A stretch of DNA of 64,000 nt from Butyrivibrio sp. (GCA_015056625.1 SVFY01000009.1:1-64000); one strand, 5' to 3'; positions 27,131 to 36,177 are shown, numbered from the stretch's first letter. Program-made: numbers and translations. The notes: generated from the sequence alone by a model not told the origin.

Positions 27131-27512
27131 TCTGGTAGTAGCAACAGGCACGGCAATGTGCACCATGGGAACGGCTCCTGGACCTATAAAGGTTACCAGT
27201 AACCAGAAGGTGTTAGCCAGCGGAAAACCCTGTGCAACCATTCAGGACAGTCAGCCCATGGCATGTGTAGGACCCTTTGGGATGTGCACATCACTTGCTA
27301 ACCCACAGGTTGCAGCAGCTACAGCAGCGGCTCTTGGAGTATTAACTCCCCAGCCCTGTATACCAGCTCCGGCAGGTACATGGATCCCAACTAAACCCAA
27401 GGTACTGATTGGCGGGAAACCGTGCCTTACCAATGACGCTAAGCTGGTATGTGCTTATGCAGGTCAGATTTCAATCACCAATCCAGGACAGGTCAAGGCA
27501 ACAGCACAGTAA
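27123..27512 (+). CDS. PAAR-like spike-tip protein (DUF4280)
   Basis: 129 residues. Paired repeats of the DUF4280/PAAR-like kind: MCTMGTAPGPIKVTS, GKPCATIQDSQPM, GGKPCLTNDAKLVCAYAGQI. The conserved Cys residues (in AMCTMG, GKPC, PMAC, MCTS, PCIP, PCLT and VCAY) could bind a metal at the cone tip. Such proteins sharpen the spike and can carry cargo. Length is normal and there is no toxin extension. Translation is coupled to the upstream gene. The spike shaft itself is encoded at 37364. Confidence 0.9.
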   Translation: MSNLVVATGTAMCTMGTAPGPIKVTSNQKVLASGKPCATIQDSQPMACVGPFGMCTSLANPQVAAATAAALGVLTPQPCIPAPAGTWIPTKPKVLIGGKPCLTNDAKLVCAYAGQISITNPGQVKATAQ

Positions 27513-27536
27513 AACAAAAGAAAAGAGGTAAAGTAT

Positions 27537-29240
27537 ATGGCAGAGTATTTATCACCAGGCGTATACGTTGAAGAATATGATAACTCTCCACGGAGTATCG
27601 AAGGCGTAGGTACAAGTACAGCGGGCTTTATCGGACTGGCAGAGAAAGGACCTTTAGAGGGTGCCCCACTTCTCGTAACCAGCATGAGGAGCTTCAAACA
27701 GCAGTTTGGCGGATTCCTTTCCGAGTTTGGCTACGGCGAGTACAGATTCCTTGCAAACAGCGTAGAGCAGTTCTTTGATAATGGCGGAACAAGATGTTAT
27801 GTAATGCGTGTTGCTCCAAGAGATGCAAAGCCTGCTTCAGCCAAAAAAGGTATCTTAAACGTAACAGCAACCAGCCCAGGAACATGGGGCAACAAGATCC
27901 AGGTTATGCTCTCAACCAACAAAAAGCGTAAACTCCAGCTTGTTGAAAAGACAGATGCTGGATTTAAGGCTAAGACTCTTGAGGGCTTCAGAGAAGGCGA
28001 TCTTGTAGAGTTTGAAGGAACCTTTACCAGAATCAAAACAATATTCGACAGAGAAGTTACTTTCGAGGATGATATCCCAGATGCAGCTGTAGATGCTGAT
28101 ATCATTCCAAAGTCTCTTTTGTACCTGGTAAGCATCGACATGACAGTTCGCTACGGCGACGATGTTGAGAACTACTCAGAGCTCTCTGTTAACACACAGT
28201 CACCTAAGTACATAGGATCAAGACTTGCTGGTTCAGATATCATCAAGGTTGAGGTATCTAATCAGAAGACTCCTGGAAACCCTGTAGCTGACATCCTTGG
28301 TGATGACGTTACAGACGGAGTATTCTTCCTTGAGGGCGGTACAGACGGTTCTGTATCCAAGATCGATCCTTCAACTTACATTGGTGAGGACAACGGCCCT
28401 GGCAAGAGAACAGGACTTCAGGCATTCGTAGAGAACAATACAGTCAGCATGCTGGCTATTCCTGGTATCACAATGCCAGAGGTTGTAGTAGCTCTTGTTG
28501 GACACTGCGAGAGACTTCGTAGCCGCTTTGCAGTTCTGGATATGCCAAAAGAGATGTACAAGACAGCAGATCTTATTGGCTACAGACAGATGGTAGATTC
28601 CACATACTGTGCAATGTATCATCCATGGATCCAGGTATTTGACAGATCCTCCAACAAGTCTGATTACATCCCACCTTCAGGTGCAGTAATGGGCGTTTAT
28701 TCAAGAACAGATATCGACCGCGGTGTTCATAAGGCACCAGCTAATGAGGTTGTATTCTGTACTGGCCTTTCAGTTAACTATACCAAGGATGAGCAGGATA
28801 TCCTTAATCCAGAGGGAATCAACCTTATCAGAGCCCTTCCTGGACAGGGAATCCGTATCTGGGGTGCAAGAACAGCTTCCAGCAACAGTGCATTTAAGTA
28901 TGTTAACGTTCGAAGACTCTTTATCTTCGTTGAGGAGAGTATCAAGGCTAATACCAACTGGGTTGTATTTGAGCCTAATGATCCTACCCTCTGGCAGAGA
29001 GTTAATCTCACAATCTCCAACTTCCTCGATGGACTTTGGAGAAACGGAATGCTGGCAGGCGATTCAGCTGCTGACAGCTACTTCGTAGAGATTGGACCTT
29101 CCACAATGACAAGAGACGACATCATGAACGGAAGACTTATCTGCAACATTGGTATAGCTCCATCTCGTCCTGCAGAGTTTGTAATCTTCAGAGTAACACA
29201 GCATACATCTGAAGCAGGCGGCGAAGGCGGAGAAGAATAA
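27537..29240 (+). CDS. Contractile tail sheath protein
   Basis: 567 residues. The N-terminus LSPGVYVEEYDNSPRSIEGV and the motifs TSTAGFIGLAEKGP, GGTRCYVMRVAP, and the C-terminal core GIRIWGARTASSN ... YVNVRRLFIFVEESI are hallmarks of phage and CIS sheath proteins. The central region is the variable surface domain. The sheath contracts to drive the tube outward. Only one sheath gene is seen, unlike Afp/PVC, which have several. Ribosome site aaagaggtaaag. The gene is followed by the tube gene at 24 nt, the standard order. Confidence 0.95.
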   Translation: MAEYLSPGVYVEEYDNSPRSIEGVGTSTAGFIGLAEKGPLEGAPLLVTSMRSFKQQFGGFLSEFGYGEYRFLANSVEQFFDNGGTRCYVMRVAPRDAKPASAKKGILNVTATSPGTWGNKIQVMLSTNKKRKLQLVEKTDAGFKAKTLEGFREGDLVEFEGTFTRIKTIFDREVTFEDDIPDAAVDADIIPKSLLYLVSIDMTVRYGDDVENYSELSVNTQSPKYIGSRLAGSDIIKVEVSNQKTPGNPVADILGDDVTDGVFFLEGGTDGSVSKIDPSTYIGEDNGPGKRTGLQAFVENNTVSMLAIPGITMPEVVVALVGHCERLRSRFAVLDMPKEMYKTADLIGYRQMVDSTYCAMYHPWIQVFDRSSNKSDYIPPSGAVMGVYSRTDIDRGVHKAPANEVVFCTGLSVNYTKDEQDILNPEGINLIRALPGQGIRIWGARTASSNSAFKYVNVRRLFIFVEESIKANTNWVVFEPNDPTLWQRVNLTISNFLDGLWRNGMLAGDSAADSYFVEIGPSTMTRDDIMNGRLICNIGIAPSRPAEFVIFRVTQHTSEAGGEGGEE

Positions 29241-29263
29241 AAAATAGAAAGGAGTCATAGAAT

Positions 29264-29764
29264 ATGGCTACTGGAGCATATGATAATGGTAAAGGTTCTG
29301 CCTATCCATTAACCAAAATGAACTTCCTCGTGACCGTAGATCAGGTTTCGGGAGTTGCAGCTTTTTCTGAGGTAACAGGAATCGAGGCAACAGTTGATGT
29401 TATAGAGTTCCGTCAGGGTAATTCAGGTTCACTTGCACCTGTTAAGATCCCAGGACTTGTAAAGCATGGAAATGTTACACTTAAGATGGGCTACATCGTT
29501 GACAGTGCATTCAAGACATGGTGCATGGAGTGTGTCAGCGAGATGCGTGGACAGATTCCTCGTTCAAATGTGACCATCGAGTTGGTTGATATCAACTCAG
29601 GTGCACCTACAGCAGCTCTTACAGCAAACGTTGGCGCAAGACAGTGGACACTTACCAATGCTTGGGTTACTAAGTATCAGGCTCCTGATCTTGATGCTAA
29701 GAACTCAGATGTAGCAATTGAGACAGTTGAGATTGCATACGAGGAACTTGTAATTCCTAACTAA
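29264..29764 (+). CDS. Tail tube protein (gp19/Hcp-like)
   Basis: 166 residues. PLTKMNFLVTVDQVSGVAAF, TGIEATVDVIEFRQGN and PGLVKHGNVTLKMGY are typical of the T4 gp19-like tube family. Hexamers stack to form the inner tube that carries cargo. Standard length. The ribosome site is aaggagtc. Two hairpins follow the stop codon (29774-29820), which probably shield this abundant message or reduce read-through to the chaperone genes. Confidence 0.95.
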   Translation: MATGAYDNGKGSAYPLTKMNFLVTVDQVSGVAAFSEVTGIEATVDVIEFRQGNSGSLAPVKIPGLVKHGNVTLKMGYIVDSAFKTWCMECVSEMRGQIPRSNVTIELVDINSGAPTAALTANVGARQWTLTNAWVTKYQAPDLDAKNSDVAIETVEIAYEELVIPN

Positions 29765-29773
29765 ACACGAGGG

Positions 29774-29820
29774 AAGCAGTTTATCTGCTTTTCGGGCGCA
29801 GGACTTTGGGTCCTGTGCCC
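29774..29820 (+). promoter_or_regulatory. Tandem hairpins after the tube gene
   Basis: Hairpin 1: aagcag (29774-29779) with ctgctt (29785-29790), followed by two more T. Hairpin 2: gggcgcaggac (29794-29804) with gtcctgtgccc (29810-29820), 11 pairs with one G-U and a 5-nt loop. There is no long T-run after either, so a partial terminator or mRNA-stabilising element is likelier than a full stop. A weak promoter-like tataaa (29839-29844) follows. Confidence 0.6.
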
Positions 29821-29861
29821 TATAAAGCAAATAAATCGTATAAAGGCTTAAGGAGGAAAGT

Positions 29862-30224
29862 ATGGAGACTATTTACGAATTTTCGCTTCCCAAAGGATAC
29901 ATTGATGCATCTGGGGAGGTGCATAAGCGGGGAAAAATGAGACTGGCAACAGCCGGTGATGAGATATCAGCAACAAGGGACCCAAGAGTACTTGCTAATC
30001 CCTCATATCTCACAATAGTGATCCTTAGTAAGGTAGTGACAGAGCTTGAAGGGCTGGATGCAGTAACAGCCACCACAATAGAAAAGCTCTTTACTGCCGA
30101 TTTGGCGTATCTGCAGGACATGTATCAGAGGATCAACGACGTTGAGCCCCCAACAATGACCTGCGTATGTCCTGATTGTGGCAAGACCTTTGAGGTGCCA
30201 CTAAATTTTACACAGGAGGGCTAA
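29862..30224 (+). CDS. Tail assembly chaperone-like protein with C-terminal zinc ribbon
   Basis: 120 residues. IYEFSLPKGYIDASGEVHKRGKMRLATAGDE matches the small 'phage tail assembly' protein that follows the tube gene in many eCIS clusters. The C-terminus adds CVCPDCGKTFEV, half a zinc ribbon with a CxCPxC pattern. Strong ribosome site aaggaggaaag. Next gene starts 2 nt after its stop. Role: probably prevents early tube polymerisation or links the tube to other parts (by family, not proven here). Confidence 0.75.
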   Translation: METIYEFSLPKGYIDASGEVHKRGKMRLATAGDEISATRDPRVLANPSYLTIVILSKVVTELEGLDAVTATTIEKLFTADLAYLQDMYQRINDVEPPTMTCVCPDCGKTFEVPLNFTQEG

Positions 30225-30226
30225 GG

Positions 30227-30424
30227 CTGTACCCAAAAGATGATCTCTACAGGGAAATGTCTTTTATCTCCTATTACTTCCACTGGGGTGAGGACCAGGT
30301 AATGGGGCTTCCCCACGCTGAGAGGCGAAGGTGGTGCAGCGAGATCAGCAGTATCAACAAGAGCCTTAATCCCTCTAAGAAGGAAAAAGAAAAGAGTATT
30401 TTTGACCTGAAACCAACCAGGTAA
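30227..30424 (+). CDS. DUF6760-type small CIS protein, CTG start
   Basis: 65 residues. The reading frame contains YPKDDLYREMSFISYYFHW and LPHAERRRWCSEISSINKS, the pattern of the small eCIS protein DUF6760 (YPxDxLxEEVAxIAYHFHW ... HxERRRWxxEIxxIN). That family usually starts M-Y-P, and here the codon before Tyr is CTG at 30227. A perfect aggaggg site lies 9 nt upstream and there is no ATG, GTG or TTG that would keep the conserved N-terminus; the first ATG would remove ten conserved residues. I therefore call CTG as the start. It lies between the chaperone-like gene and the second tube gene, as in other eCIS clusters. Confidence 0.85.
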   Translation: MYPKDDLYREMSFISYYFHWGEDQVMGLPHAERRRWCSEISSINKSLNPSKKEKEKSIFDLKPTR

Positions 30425-30436
30425 AGAGGAAGACAC

Positions 30437-32314
30437 ATGCCAAGAAGCTACATATCAGTTGAAGATGGTAAAACCACCATAAAGACCACAGAAGACGGCG
30501 CTTTTAGCGGTAGTGCTTTAGAGGCTTCGGTCCTTGGTAATACAGATTTTGATGCCATCAATAATCCCATAACAGCTTTTAACTTCGTACTTGAGGTTGA
30601 AGGTGTGTATTTTCTGCCCATAAAATCTGTAAGAGCTTTTACCAAGGAAAATGAATTTGAGTATATCAGAGAAGGTGGTCTTAATGACTACGTTCATTTA
30701 AAGCGTAAGCCTATTTCAAAACCCTTTACCTTTCAGATTGAGAGATACGTGGGAACAGAGAGGTTTCTGGACCCTCTGGCCAATGGAACAGAACTTGTAT
30801 TGCCTCTTGTCCTTTATGTATACAGGCATAAAGCCAGGTCAGGTCTCACTCAGTCTGCACCTGAGTGGCCTGCAAGAGTTTATACTTTTACCGGATGTAC
30901 TGTAATGAGTAAAGAGTATGGAGGGCTGGATGCTGAAAAGTCCGGTCTCTTGACAGAGACAACAACCATTGCCTACAGAGAACTCGTTGTGCTCACCAAT
31001 CCGTTCCAGGCAGGTTCCGAGGCTGAAGAATGGAATCCTAAAAAGGATCCAAGTCTCTACAAGACAAGCGGACCTGGCGCCTTAACCAAGTATGCGGCCA
31101 CAAGCCCTAATGACAAGGAAGATTCCGGTACTTACTGGTATGAATGGGTCAATGAAGACAATGTGACCCAGATGAGGATGAAGGACGATGCCCCATATCC
31201 TTATCGAAGTGCTGCATGGGATGGAGATCCTAAAAACAGTAAGCGTCCTAAAAAAGCTGGGCCCGATATACTTGGAGAGACTTACGAACAGGGAACAGTT
31301 GATGGTAAGCAGACACTTGTCAGAAAAGATTCATCAGACTTTAACAGACCTGCCTACAGTTTTGCAGATGATGGCAGCAAGCCCAAGTATGCGCAGCAGA
31401 GTCCTGTGGATATGAACACCGGTGAAAAGATCTATGACAAGGATGCAAAGGGCAATGTTAAGAGAATAGATCACGCTGAGAATAATAAGCCTGAGTGGAC
31501 AGGAGCCAAGGATACTAAGGTTGCATGGGCAGCACAGGCCGCTCCGGACAAGGCTGGAAATACCTACTCCGTTACCAAGAAAGACGGCAACAAGGTCGTA
31601 AAGAGAAAAGACTCCGGACAGTTCAATGCAGGAGCCTACAATATCAGTAAAGACAAGAGCAAGAATAAGAGAGCCCAGGTAAGCTCCATTGACAAGAATG
31701 CTGCATCTCCAATCTACAAACAGGAGAAGGGACATACAGTAAGAAAAGACAATTCAGACGTAAACAAGGGTGCTTACAACATAGCCAAGGATAGAAATGT
31801 ATCCAAGTACGCCAATGAGGCGAAAAATTCCATGGCCAGACCAGAGGCAGGACCTGCTTACTCCATAGGAGAAGACGGATCTACTGCAAGATACGCCCAG
31901 GAAGCTTCAACAAGCCACGATAAGCCAGAGGCTCGCGCACCATACAAGATCTCAGATGGAAGTGCACCTAAGTATGCAGCCAGATCTCCTAAGGATGGTC
32001 AGAAGGTCGAGGCCAAGGAACCATACAAGATAGGAGATGGCTCAGCAACCAAGTATGCAAGCAAGTCCCCCAAGGACAGTGAAAAGCCAGAGGCCAGAGG
32101 TCCATACAAGATATCCGATGGAAGCAAGGCCCAATTTGCAGCAACATCCCCTAAGGACGGCGAAAAGCCCAAGGCCAGGGATCCATACTCCATCAAGGCA
32201 GACGGTGCAAAGCCCAAGTACGCGGTACCATCACCTACCAATAAGCCTCTGCAGACTCCCGTGACATGGCCTCCGACCCGCAGAGCACTTATGGCAGAGA
32301 ACCTTAAAAAATAA
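30437..32314 (+). CDS. Second tube-type protein with long repeat tail
   Basis: 625 residues, against about 150-230 for the family. Residues 35-200 are a gp19-like tube domain (NPITAFNFVLEVEGVYFLPI ... LTETTTIAYRELVVLTNPF), the type that starts the tube on the baseplate (Afp5-like). From about residue 205 the protein becomes hydrophilic, Lys/Asp/Ser/Pro-rich and repetitive. The last five units, of 26-28 residues, follow PEAR.PYKI.DGS..KYA..SPKD.EK; earlier units are degenerate. The tail has no TM helix and looks extended. It could line or surround the hub, act as a ruler or bind cargo; the role is unknown. Ribosome site aagaggaag. Confidence 0.82.
   Translation: MPRSYISVEDGKTTIKTTEDGAFSGSALEASVLGNTDFDAINNPITAFNFVLEVEGVYFLPIKSVRAFTKENEFEYIREGGLNDYVHLKRKPISKPFTFQIERYVGTERFLDPLANGTELVLPLVLYVYRHKARSGLTQSAPEWPARVYTFTGCTVMSKEYGGLDAEKSGLLTETTTIAYRELVVLTNPFQAGSEAEEWNPKKDPSLYKTSGPGALTKYAATSPNDKEDSGTYWYEWVNEDNVTQMRMKDDAPYPYRSAAWDGDPKNSKRPKKAGPDILGETYEQGTVDGKQTLVRKDSSDFNRPAYSFADDGSKPKYAQQSPVDMNTGEKIYDKDAKGNVKRIDHAENNKPEWTGAKDTKVAWAAQAAPDKAGNTYSVTKKDGNKVVKRKDSGQFNAGAYNISKDKSKNKRAQVSSIDKNAASPIYKQEKGHTVRKDNSDVNKGAYNIAKDRNVSKYANEAKNSMARPEAGPAYSIGEDGSTARYAQEASTSHDKPEARAPYKISDGSAPKYAARSPKDGQKVEAKEPYKIGDGSATKYASKSPKDSEKPEARGPYKISDGSKAQFAATSPKDGEKPKARDPYSIKADGAKPKYAVPSPTNKPLQTPVTWPPTRRALMAENLKK
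31841..32245 (+). repeat. In-gene tandem repeats of about 81 bp
   Basis: Five consecutive units at 31841-31924, 31925-32005, 32006-32086, 32087-32167 and 32168-32245, coding for the repeat PxARxPYKIxDGSxxKYAxxSPKDxEK. They differ at many bases, so the repeats are old or under selection and not a recent expansion. Weaker units reach back to about 31070. Confidence 0.85.
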
Positions 32315-32394
32315 AGATTATTCCAACCCGGACGCTCCCCGACCTGTCAGTGAATGGAAAAAAAGATTAGTATTTAGTTAAGGATAGACATTAA

Positions 32395-34287
32395 ATGTTA
32401 ACGATTTCGGCACCTATAGAGGTGAAAGCGAAAAGTACATACATTAGAGATCCGGAAGCTTTCTATCATAGGATTATAGGGAATTACAGTCTTATGGAGA
32501 ATAGGATTGATGAGGAGGATCTGCTGCATATAGCGTCTACGCCGCCTGAGATTTATGTTCAGGAAGGCGAGGGAATGACAAGTATCCTGCAGTATAGTGA
32601 GAGGAATGAGACGAACTTAAATAAAGTCGATATTCTGAACAACGTGCTGAACAGGATAGTGGCTTCGGCAGATGTGAACCTTACTTATCAGGACAGGGTT
32701 TTTATAACAGATGCATTGTACAAACTTGGTGTTAAAGATGACAGAAGGTTTATGAAGGCCTTCTACCAGATAGCAGAAGAGACCAAGAATACCAATACTC
32801 TCATAAATCTTTATTTAGAGAGAGGCGGTGAGCTGAGAGAGCTTATTGAAGAGGTAGAGTCAAGGGAGAGGGAACTTGTCAGTACTTCGGAGAAGACCAC
32901 GGAGACCCAGAGAGAGAATTACCTCTACAATACAGTGCTGGACAGGTTAAATACAGGAGCTATTTACCAGATAGTTTCCAATTTTAACAGGACAGTTGAG
33001 AACAACAATATCGATGCAAGCGAGTATTCAATTGCAGATCAGAGTTATACAGCTCAGCACATACTTCTGTCAGTGCTTAGGGAAAGGGCGGGAGTTGGAG
33101 CTGAGAATTTGGTGTTCCTTAACGAGAATACTTATGAGGAGACCATAGAGAACGAAGAGAATCTTGGAGGATCTGTTAAGAATGAGATCACCGCAGCGGT
33201 CCTTATGGATATGGTAAAGAATATTTACCATACGGGATTTGACAGGTTCTATACCAACAATCAGACATTTTACAGGTTTGAGGATACGTTCTTTAAATCA
33301 TCAGACAAGACTTTCTTAAGACTGGTTGGTGGAAGCACAGAGAATTATTTTACAGAGAATATCGAAAGCGAAAACTACTACACAGAAAACAACAGGCTCA
33401 CTTCCAGTGAGATAGAGCTTCTTGAAACCAGGACTGAGGGCGAGATGAGCCAGGAGGAGATCCAAAGGCTTACAGAGACAGTAAATGCCATTAATGTCCA
33501 GAATGAGCAAAGGCGTATTGAATACATGCAGGTTGTTGAGGAGCTTAAAGGCAGGCAGGAGCCTCAAAAACCAGAAGAGGGGCTTAAGCAGACCAGAAGG
33601 GATGCAGTCCTTGCTCTTACGGAACCACAAAAGCTCATGGAAAAGCTTGAAGAGAGAGCTCAAAGGCGTGACAAGAGAAGAAGGGAAGTCCTTACTGAAC
33701 TTCGAAATATCATACCTGATCAGTCCATGGAAGTATATCAGCTTCTTGAACAGTACTATGAAGGCGACAGCAGTGTTGTGAACAACTTTGTCAGAAGAGC
33801 TGATGTGGGAGAACTCATCTATGACATTAACGAGGTGGAGAATCCAAGGACAGAGACAGTAGCCACACAAGCTCCTGAAGCTATGGAAGATAGCGCCATA
33901 GAAAGTCTTAGACAGATCCGGGCAGCCAGGGAAGAAGAGCAGATAAGGCAGCTGGATGAAAGGGCAAGGAGAATGCCTGTTGAAACTGTTCACAGACTCA
34001 ATGAAACCCTGACTGCTGAGGATATTACAGAACAGCTAAATACCATGGAGAGCAACATCAAAAAGAATATCAAAAAAGATGTTGAGACCCAGATAATAGA
34101 AGAAAATCATGTTACTAACAAAACTTCTGTAGTGACTGGTGAGACAGAGGTCAATCATTTAACAGCAAGAGATGTACAGACTCTTGTAGAAAACGGCTTA
34201 AAGAGCCATATGACTACAATAAGCAATCAGGTTATCAATAAACTTGAGAGGCAGATGAAGAATGAAAAGATGAGACGTGGCTATTAG
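32395..34287 (+). CDS. Unknown 630-aa coiled-coil CIS protein (tape-measure or hub candidate)
   Basis: 630 residues, no recognised family. Residues 1-120 are mixed with a conserved-looking DPEAFYHRIIGNYSLMENR segment. About 130-200 and 340-540 are strongly charged helices rich in Glu/Arg/Gln. The C-terminal 100 residues are another helix ending in basic KNEKMRRGY. No TM helix. No other gene in the cluster looks like a classical tape measure, and this one lies where hub-associated genes are found, so it might set tube length or link hub and tube. That is inference. The ribosome site is weak (aaggat, 10 nt from the ATG). A gap of 80 nt precedes it. Confidence 0.55.
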   Translation: MLTISAPIEVKAKSTYIRDPEAFYHRIIGNYSLMENRIDEEDLLHIASTPPEIYVQEGEGMTSILQYSERNETNLNKVDILNNVLNRIVASADVNLTYQDRVFITDALYKLGVKDDRRFMKAFYQIAEETKNTNTLINLYLERGGELRELIEEVESRERELVSTSEKTTETQRENYLYNTVLDRLNTGAIYQIVSNFNRTVENNNIDASEYSIADQSYTAQHILLSVLRERAGVGAENLVFLNENTYEETIENEENLGGSVKNEITAAVLMDMVKNIYHTGFDRFYTNNQTFYRFEDTFFKSSDKTFLRLVGGSTENYFTENIESENYYTENNRLTSSEIELLETRTEGEMSQEEIQRLTETVNAINVQNEQRRIEYMQVVEELKGRQEPQKPEEGLKQTRRDAVLALTEPQKLMEKLEERAQRRDKRRREVLTELRNIIPDQSMEVYQLLEQYYEGDSSVVNNFVRRADVGELIYDINEVENPRTETVATQAPEAMEDSAIESLRQIRAAREEEQIRQLDERARRMPVETVHRLNETLTAEDITEQLNTMESNIKKNIKKDVETQIIEENHVTNKTSVVTGETEVNHLTARDVQTLVENGLKSHMTTISNQVINKLERQMKNEKMRRGY

Positions 34288-34314
34288 CCTTCGTTTGAGA
34301 AAGGAGGATGACAT

Positions 34315-35250
34315 ATGGATGCATTATCAAGCCTTGGATCTAACTTTGGAAGCAGTGCAAAGGGCATGTTTTCTGAGAATGTTGGAGAAAAGGCACTATT
34401 ATATATCTATCTGATCGATCTTTCTGGTGACAATGACACCACGCTTTTGGATCTGAGCGGCTCAACGAGCTTTGGAGATGAGATCAATAATTTAAACAAG
34501 CTGCAAAAGACCCTTATGAATAAAACAAAAGGAAAACTGAGCCTGTCATCAATTGCAAGCGGAATAAGTAATGCGGTCTCAGATCAGATCGACGCCTTAA
34601 AGCCCGGAGCAAACAGCCCTGACAAGATAGGAACTGTTGACGGTGATTTTGTTAAATTCAAAGTGCAGTATAATCCGGCGACCATGAGGCTTTACTCTGT
34701 AAATGGTAAGGTCCAGTCCAGGAGAGGCCAGGATAGCATCGATGAGTTGAAGGTCTACAATTACTCCGGAAAGAGTAAGCTCTCCTTTGATCTTATCTTT
34801 GATGATTGTGACAATATGAATGCCTTTGGACTTAATGAGGCAGCTAATGTCAATATGACTTCACTTGTCAATAAAGGACTTAGTGCATGGTCCAGCGGAG
34901 GACTGACCCATAGTGTCAGAAAAAGGATGGACGCTATAATGTCACTGCTTTCATCTGCAGCTACACAGCAGGTGGTGTTTTTCTGGTCAAACATGGTATT
35001 CAGGGGCACTATCACTGACGTTGGCAACAAGTTTACCATGTTCAATCCGGAAGGTAATCCTATAAGAGGAGAGATGCACCTTGAGATCACTCAGGACAGG
35101 CAGTTTAAACAGCTTAAATACGATGAGACCTATTGGGAAAATGCCTTCAAAAAGTGCTTCAAAGCCAAATCAGGCCTTGCAGGCCTTGCAGGAGGCCAGT
35201 CTCTTACCAATAAGCTTACTAACAACAATCTTATCAATCTTAGTTTATAA
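34315..35250 (+). CDS. CIS tube-associated (Pvc7/LysM-type) protein, copy 1
   Basis: 311 residues. The core motif KFKVQYNPATMRLYS is that of the CIS tube protein N-terminal family (gp53/LysM-type, VQFNPxxL). It is followed by LSFDLIFDD, VFFWSNMVFRGTITDVGNKFTMFNPEGNPIRGEMHLEIT, the usual end of the domain. No LysM repeat is visible after it. These proteins sit between the hub and the first tube ring. Strong ribosome site aaaggaggatgac. A diverged paralogue follows at once. Confidence 0.85.
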   Translation: MDALSSLGSNFGSSAKGMFSENVGEKALLYIYLIDLSGDNDTTLLDLSGSTSFGDEINNLNKLQKTLMNKTKGKLSLSSIASGISNAVSDQIDALKPGANSPDKIGTVDGDFVKFKVQYNPATMRLYSVNGKVQSRRGQDSIDELKVYNYSGKSKLSFDLIFDDCDNMNAFGLNEAANVNMTSLVNKGLSAWSSGGLTHSVRKRMDAIMSLLSSAATQQVVFFWSNMVFRGTITDVGNKFTMFNPEGNPIRGEMHLEITQDRQFKQLKYDETYWENAFKKCFKAKSGLAGLAGGQSLTNKLTNNNLINLSL

Positions 35251-35264
35251 ACGGAGTAGAACTT

Positions 35265-36164
35265 ATGCCACTTAACCCTGATGCCAAAACGGGTATTGGC
35301 TCTGCGCTTAAGAATGGAGCAGCATCCCTGGCAGGCTTTAATCAAAAAGCTATAATTGAAATTGCAGATTTTTCTGACCTTAAACTGGTGGAAAAAGATG
35401 CCCAAAAACCAAGCTCAGGAGTGGGATTTGGTGGTCTTGCGAATCTTAATCTTGACATAGGGTTTAATCTTGATGCCGTCAAGAAGTTTGCTTCAGCTAT
35501 CGGCCTTGGCGGTGATGATACCTTTGAGCTTTATGGAAATGTTAAAAAGTACAGAATGGAATGTCAGTTCAATCCAAGTGAACTTAGCATCAGCGGCTAT
35601 GGTGGTGAGGAAATCCCTACCCAGAAATTCGCGGCAGCAGAAGAAAAAATAGATGGACATGAGGGCGGAGATGAAGAAAAAAAGAAGAAGGGCACCAGAA
35701 ACGGATCAACAATGGCTGCTGCATCAACACGTATAGATATGAACTTCAGGATTGCTTTTGATAAGTCCAATCCTCAGGATGCTTTTTTCTCAGACAAGTT
35801 TACTCTTTCCCAGACAAACATTGCTAAGGGGCTGTTAAGAGGAGGTCTCAAGGCAGCAGGCAAATCTTCTACATCAGTTCAGCCGGAGGTGGAAGCTCTG
35901 ACTGCCATAGTAAGAAACGAAAAGAGACGACTTGTAAGATTTGCATGGGGAGATATGTCCTATGAAGGAGTACTTAACAGCGTAAATGCAGAGTATGTGA
36001 TGTTTAATATAAATGGTGAACCCTGCAGAGCTTTTGTTTCTATTGGTATGGTTCTCTTCGATGAAGATGTAGCTGGAGCTAATACAGATATTTGGCAGGA
36101 TGAGTACATGGCTGATTTCTACAAATTGAAATCAGGACTTATTTCCCTTAAGCCTAGCATATAA
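35265..36164 (+). CDS. CIS tube-associated (Pvc7/LysM-type) protein, copy 2
   Basis: 299 residues. Same domain plan as the preceding gene: RMECQFNPSELSISGYGGEE, MNFRIAFDKSNPQDAFF and RRLVRFAWGDMSYEGVLNSV ... VMFNINGEPCRAFVSIGM. It carries a Lys/Glu-rich insertion (residues about 120-150). Two tandem paralogues suggest stacked rings or a heteromer at the hub. Ribosome site ggagtagaac. Family role as for copy 1. Confidence 0.83.
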   Translation: MPLNPDAKTGIGSALKNGAASLAGFNQKAIIEIADFSDLKLVEKDAQKPSSGVGFGGLANLNLDIGFNLDAVKKFASAIGLGGDDTFELYGNVKKYRMECQFNPSELSISGYGGEEIPTQKFAAAEEKIDGHEGGDEEKKKKGTRNGSTMAAASTRIDMNFRIAFDKSNPQDAFFSDKFTLSQTNIAKGLLRGGLKAAGKSSTSVQPEVEALTAIVRNEKRRLVRFAWGDMSYEGVLNSVNAEYVMFNINGEPCRAFVSIGMVLFDEDVAGANTDIWQDEYMADFYKLKSGLISLKPSI

Positions 36165-36177
36165 AGGAACTTGACAG

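Noticed and set aside
31841..32245. Regular repeats that could suggest CRISPR
   Set aside because: Units are joined without spacers, are in-frame and encode a coherent protein repeat.
33316..33993. Long minus-strand ORF (225 aa) opposite the 630-aa protein
   Set aside because: It is antisense to a charged coiled-coil gene whose codon bias leaves the reverse frame open; no ribosome site and a Cys/Phe/Leu-rich product typical of shadow frames.
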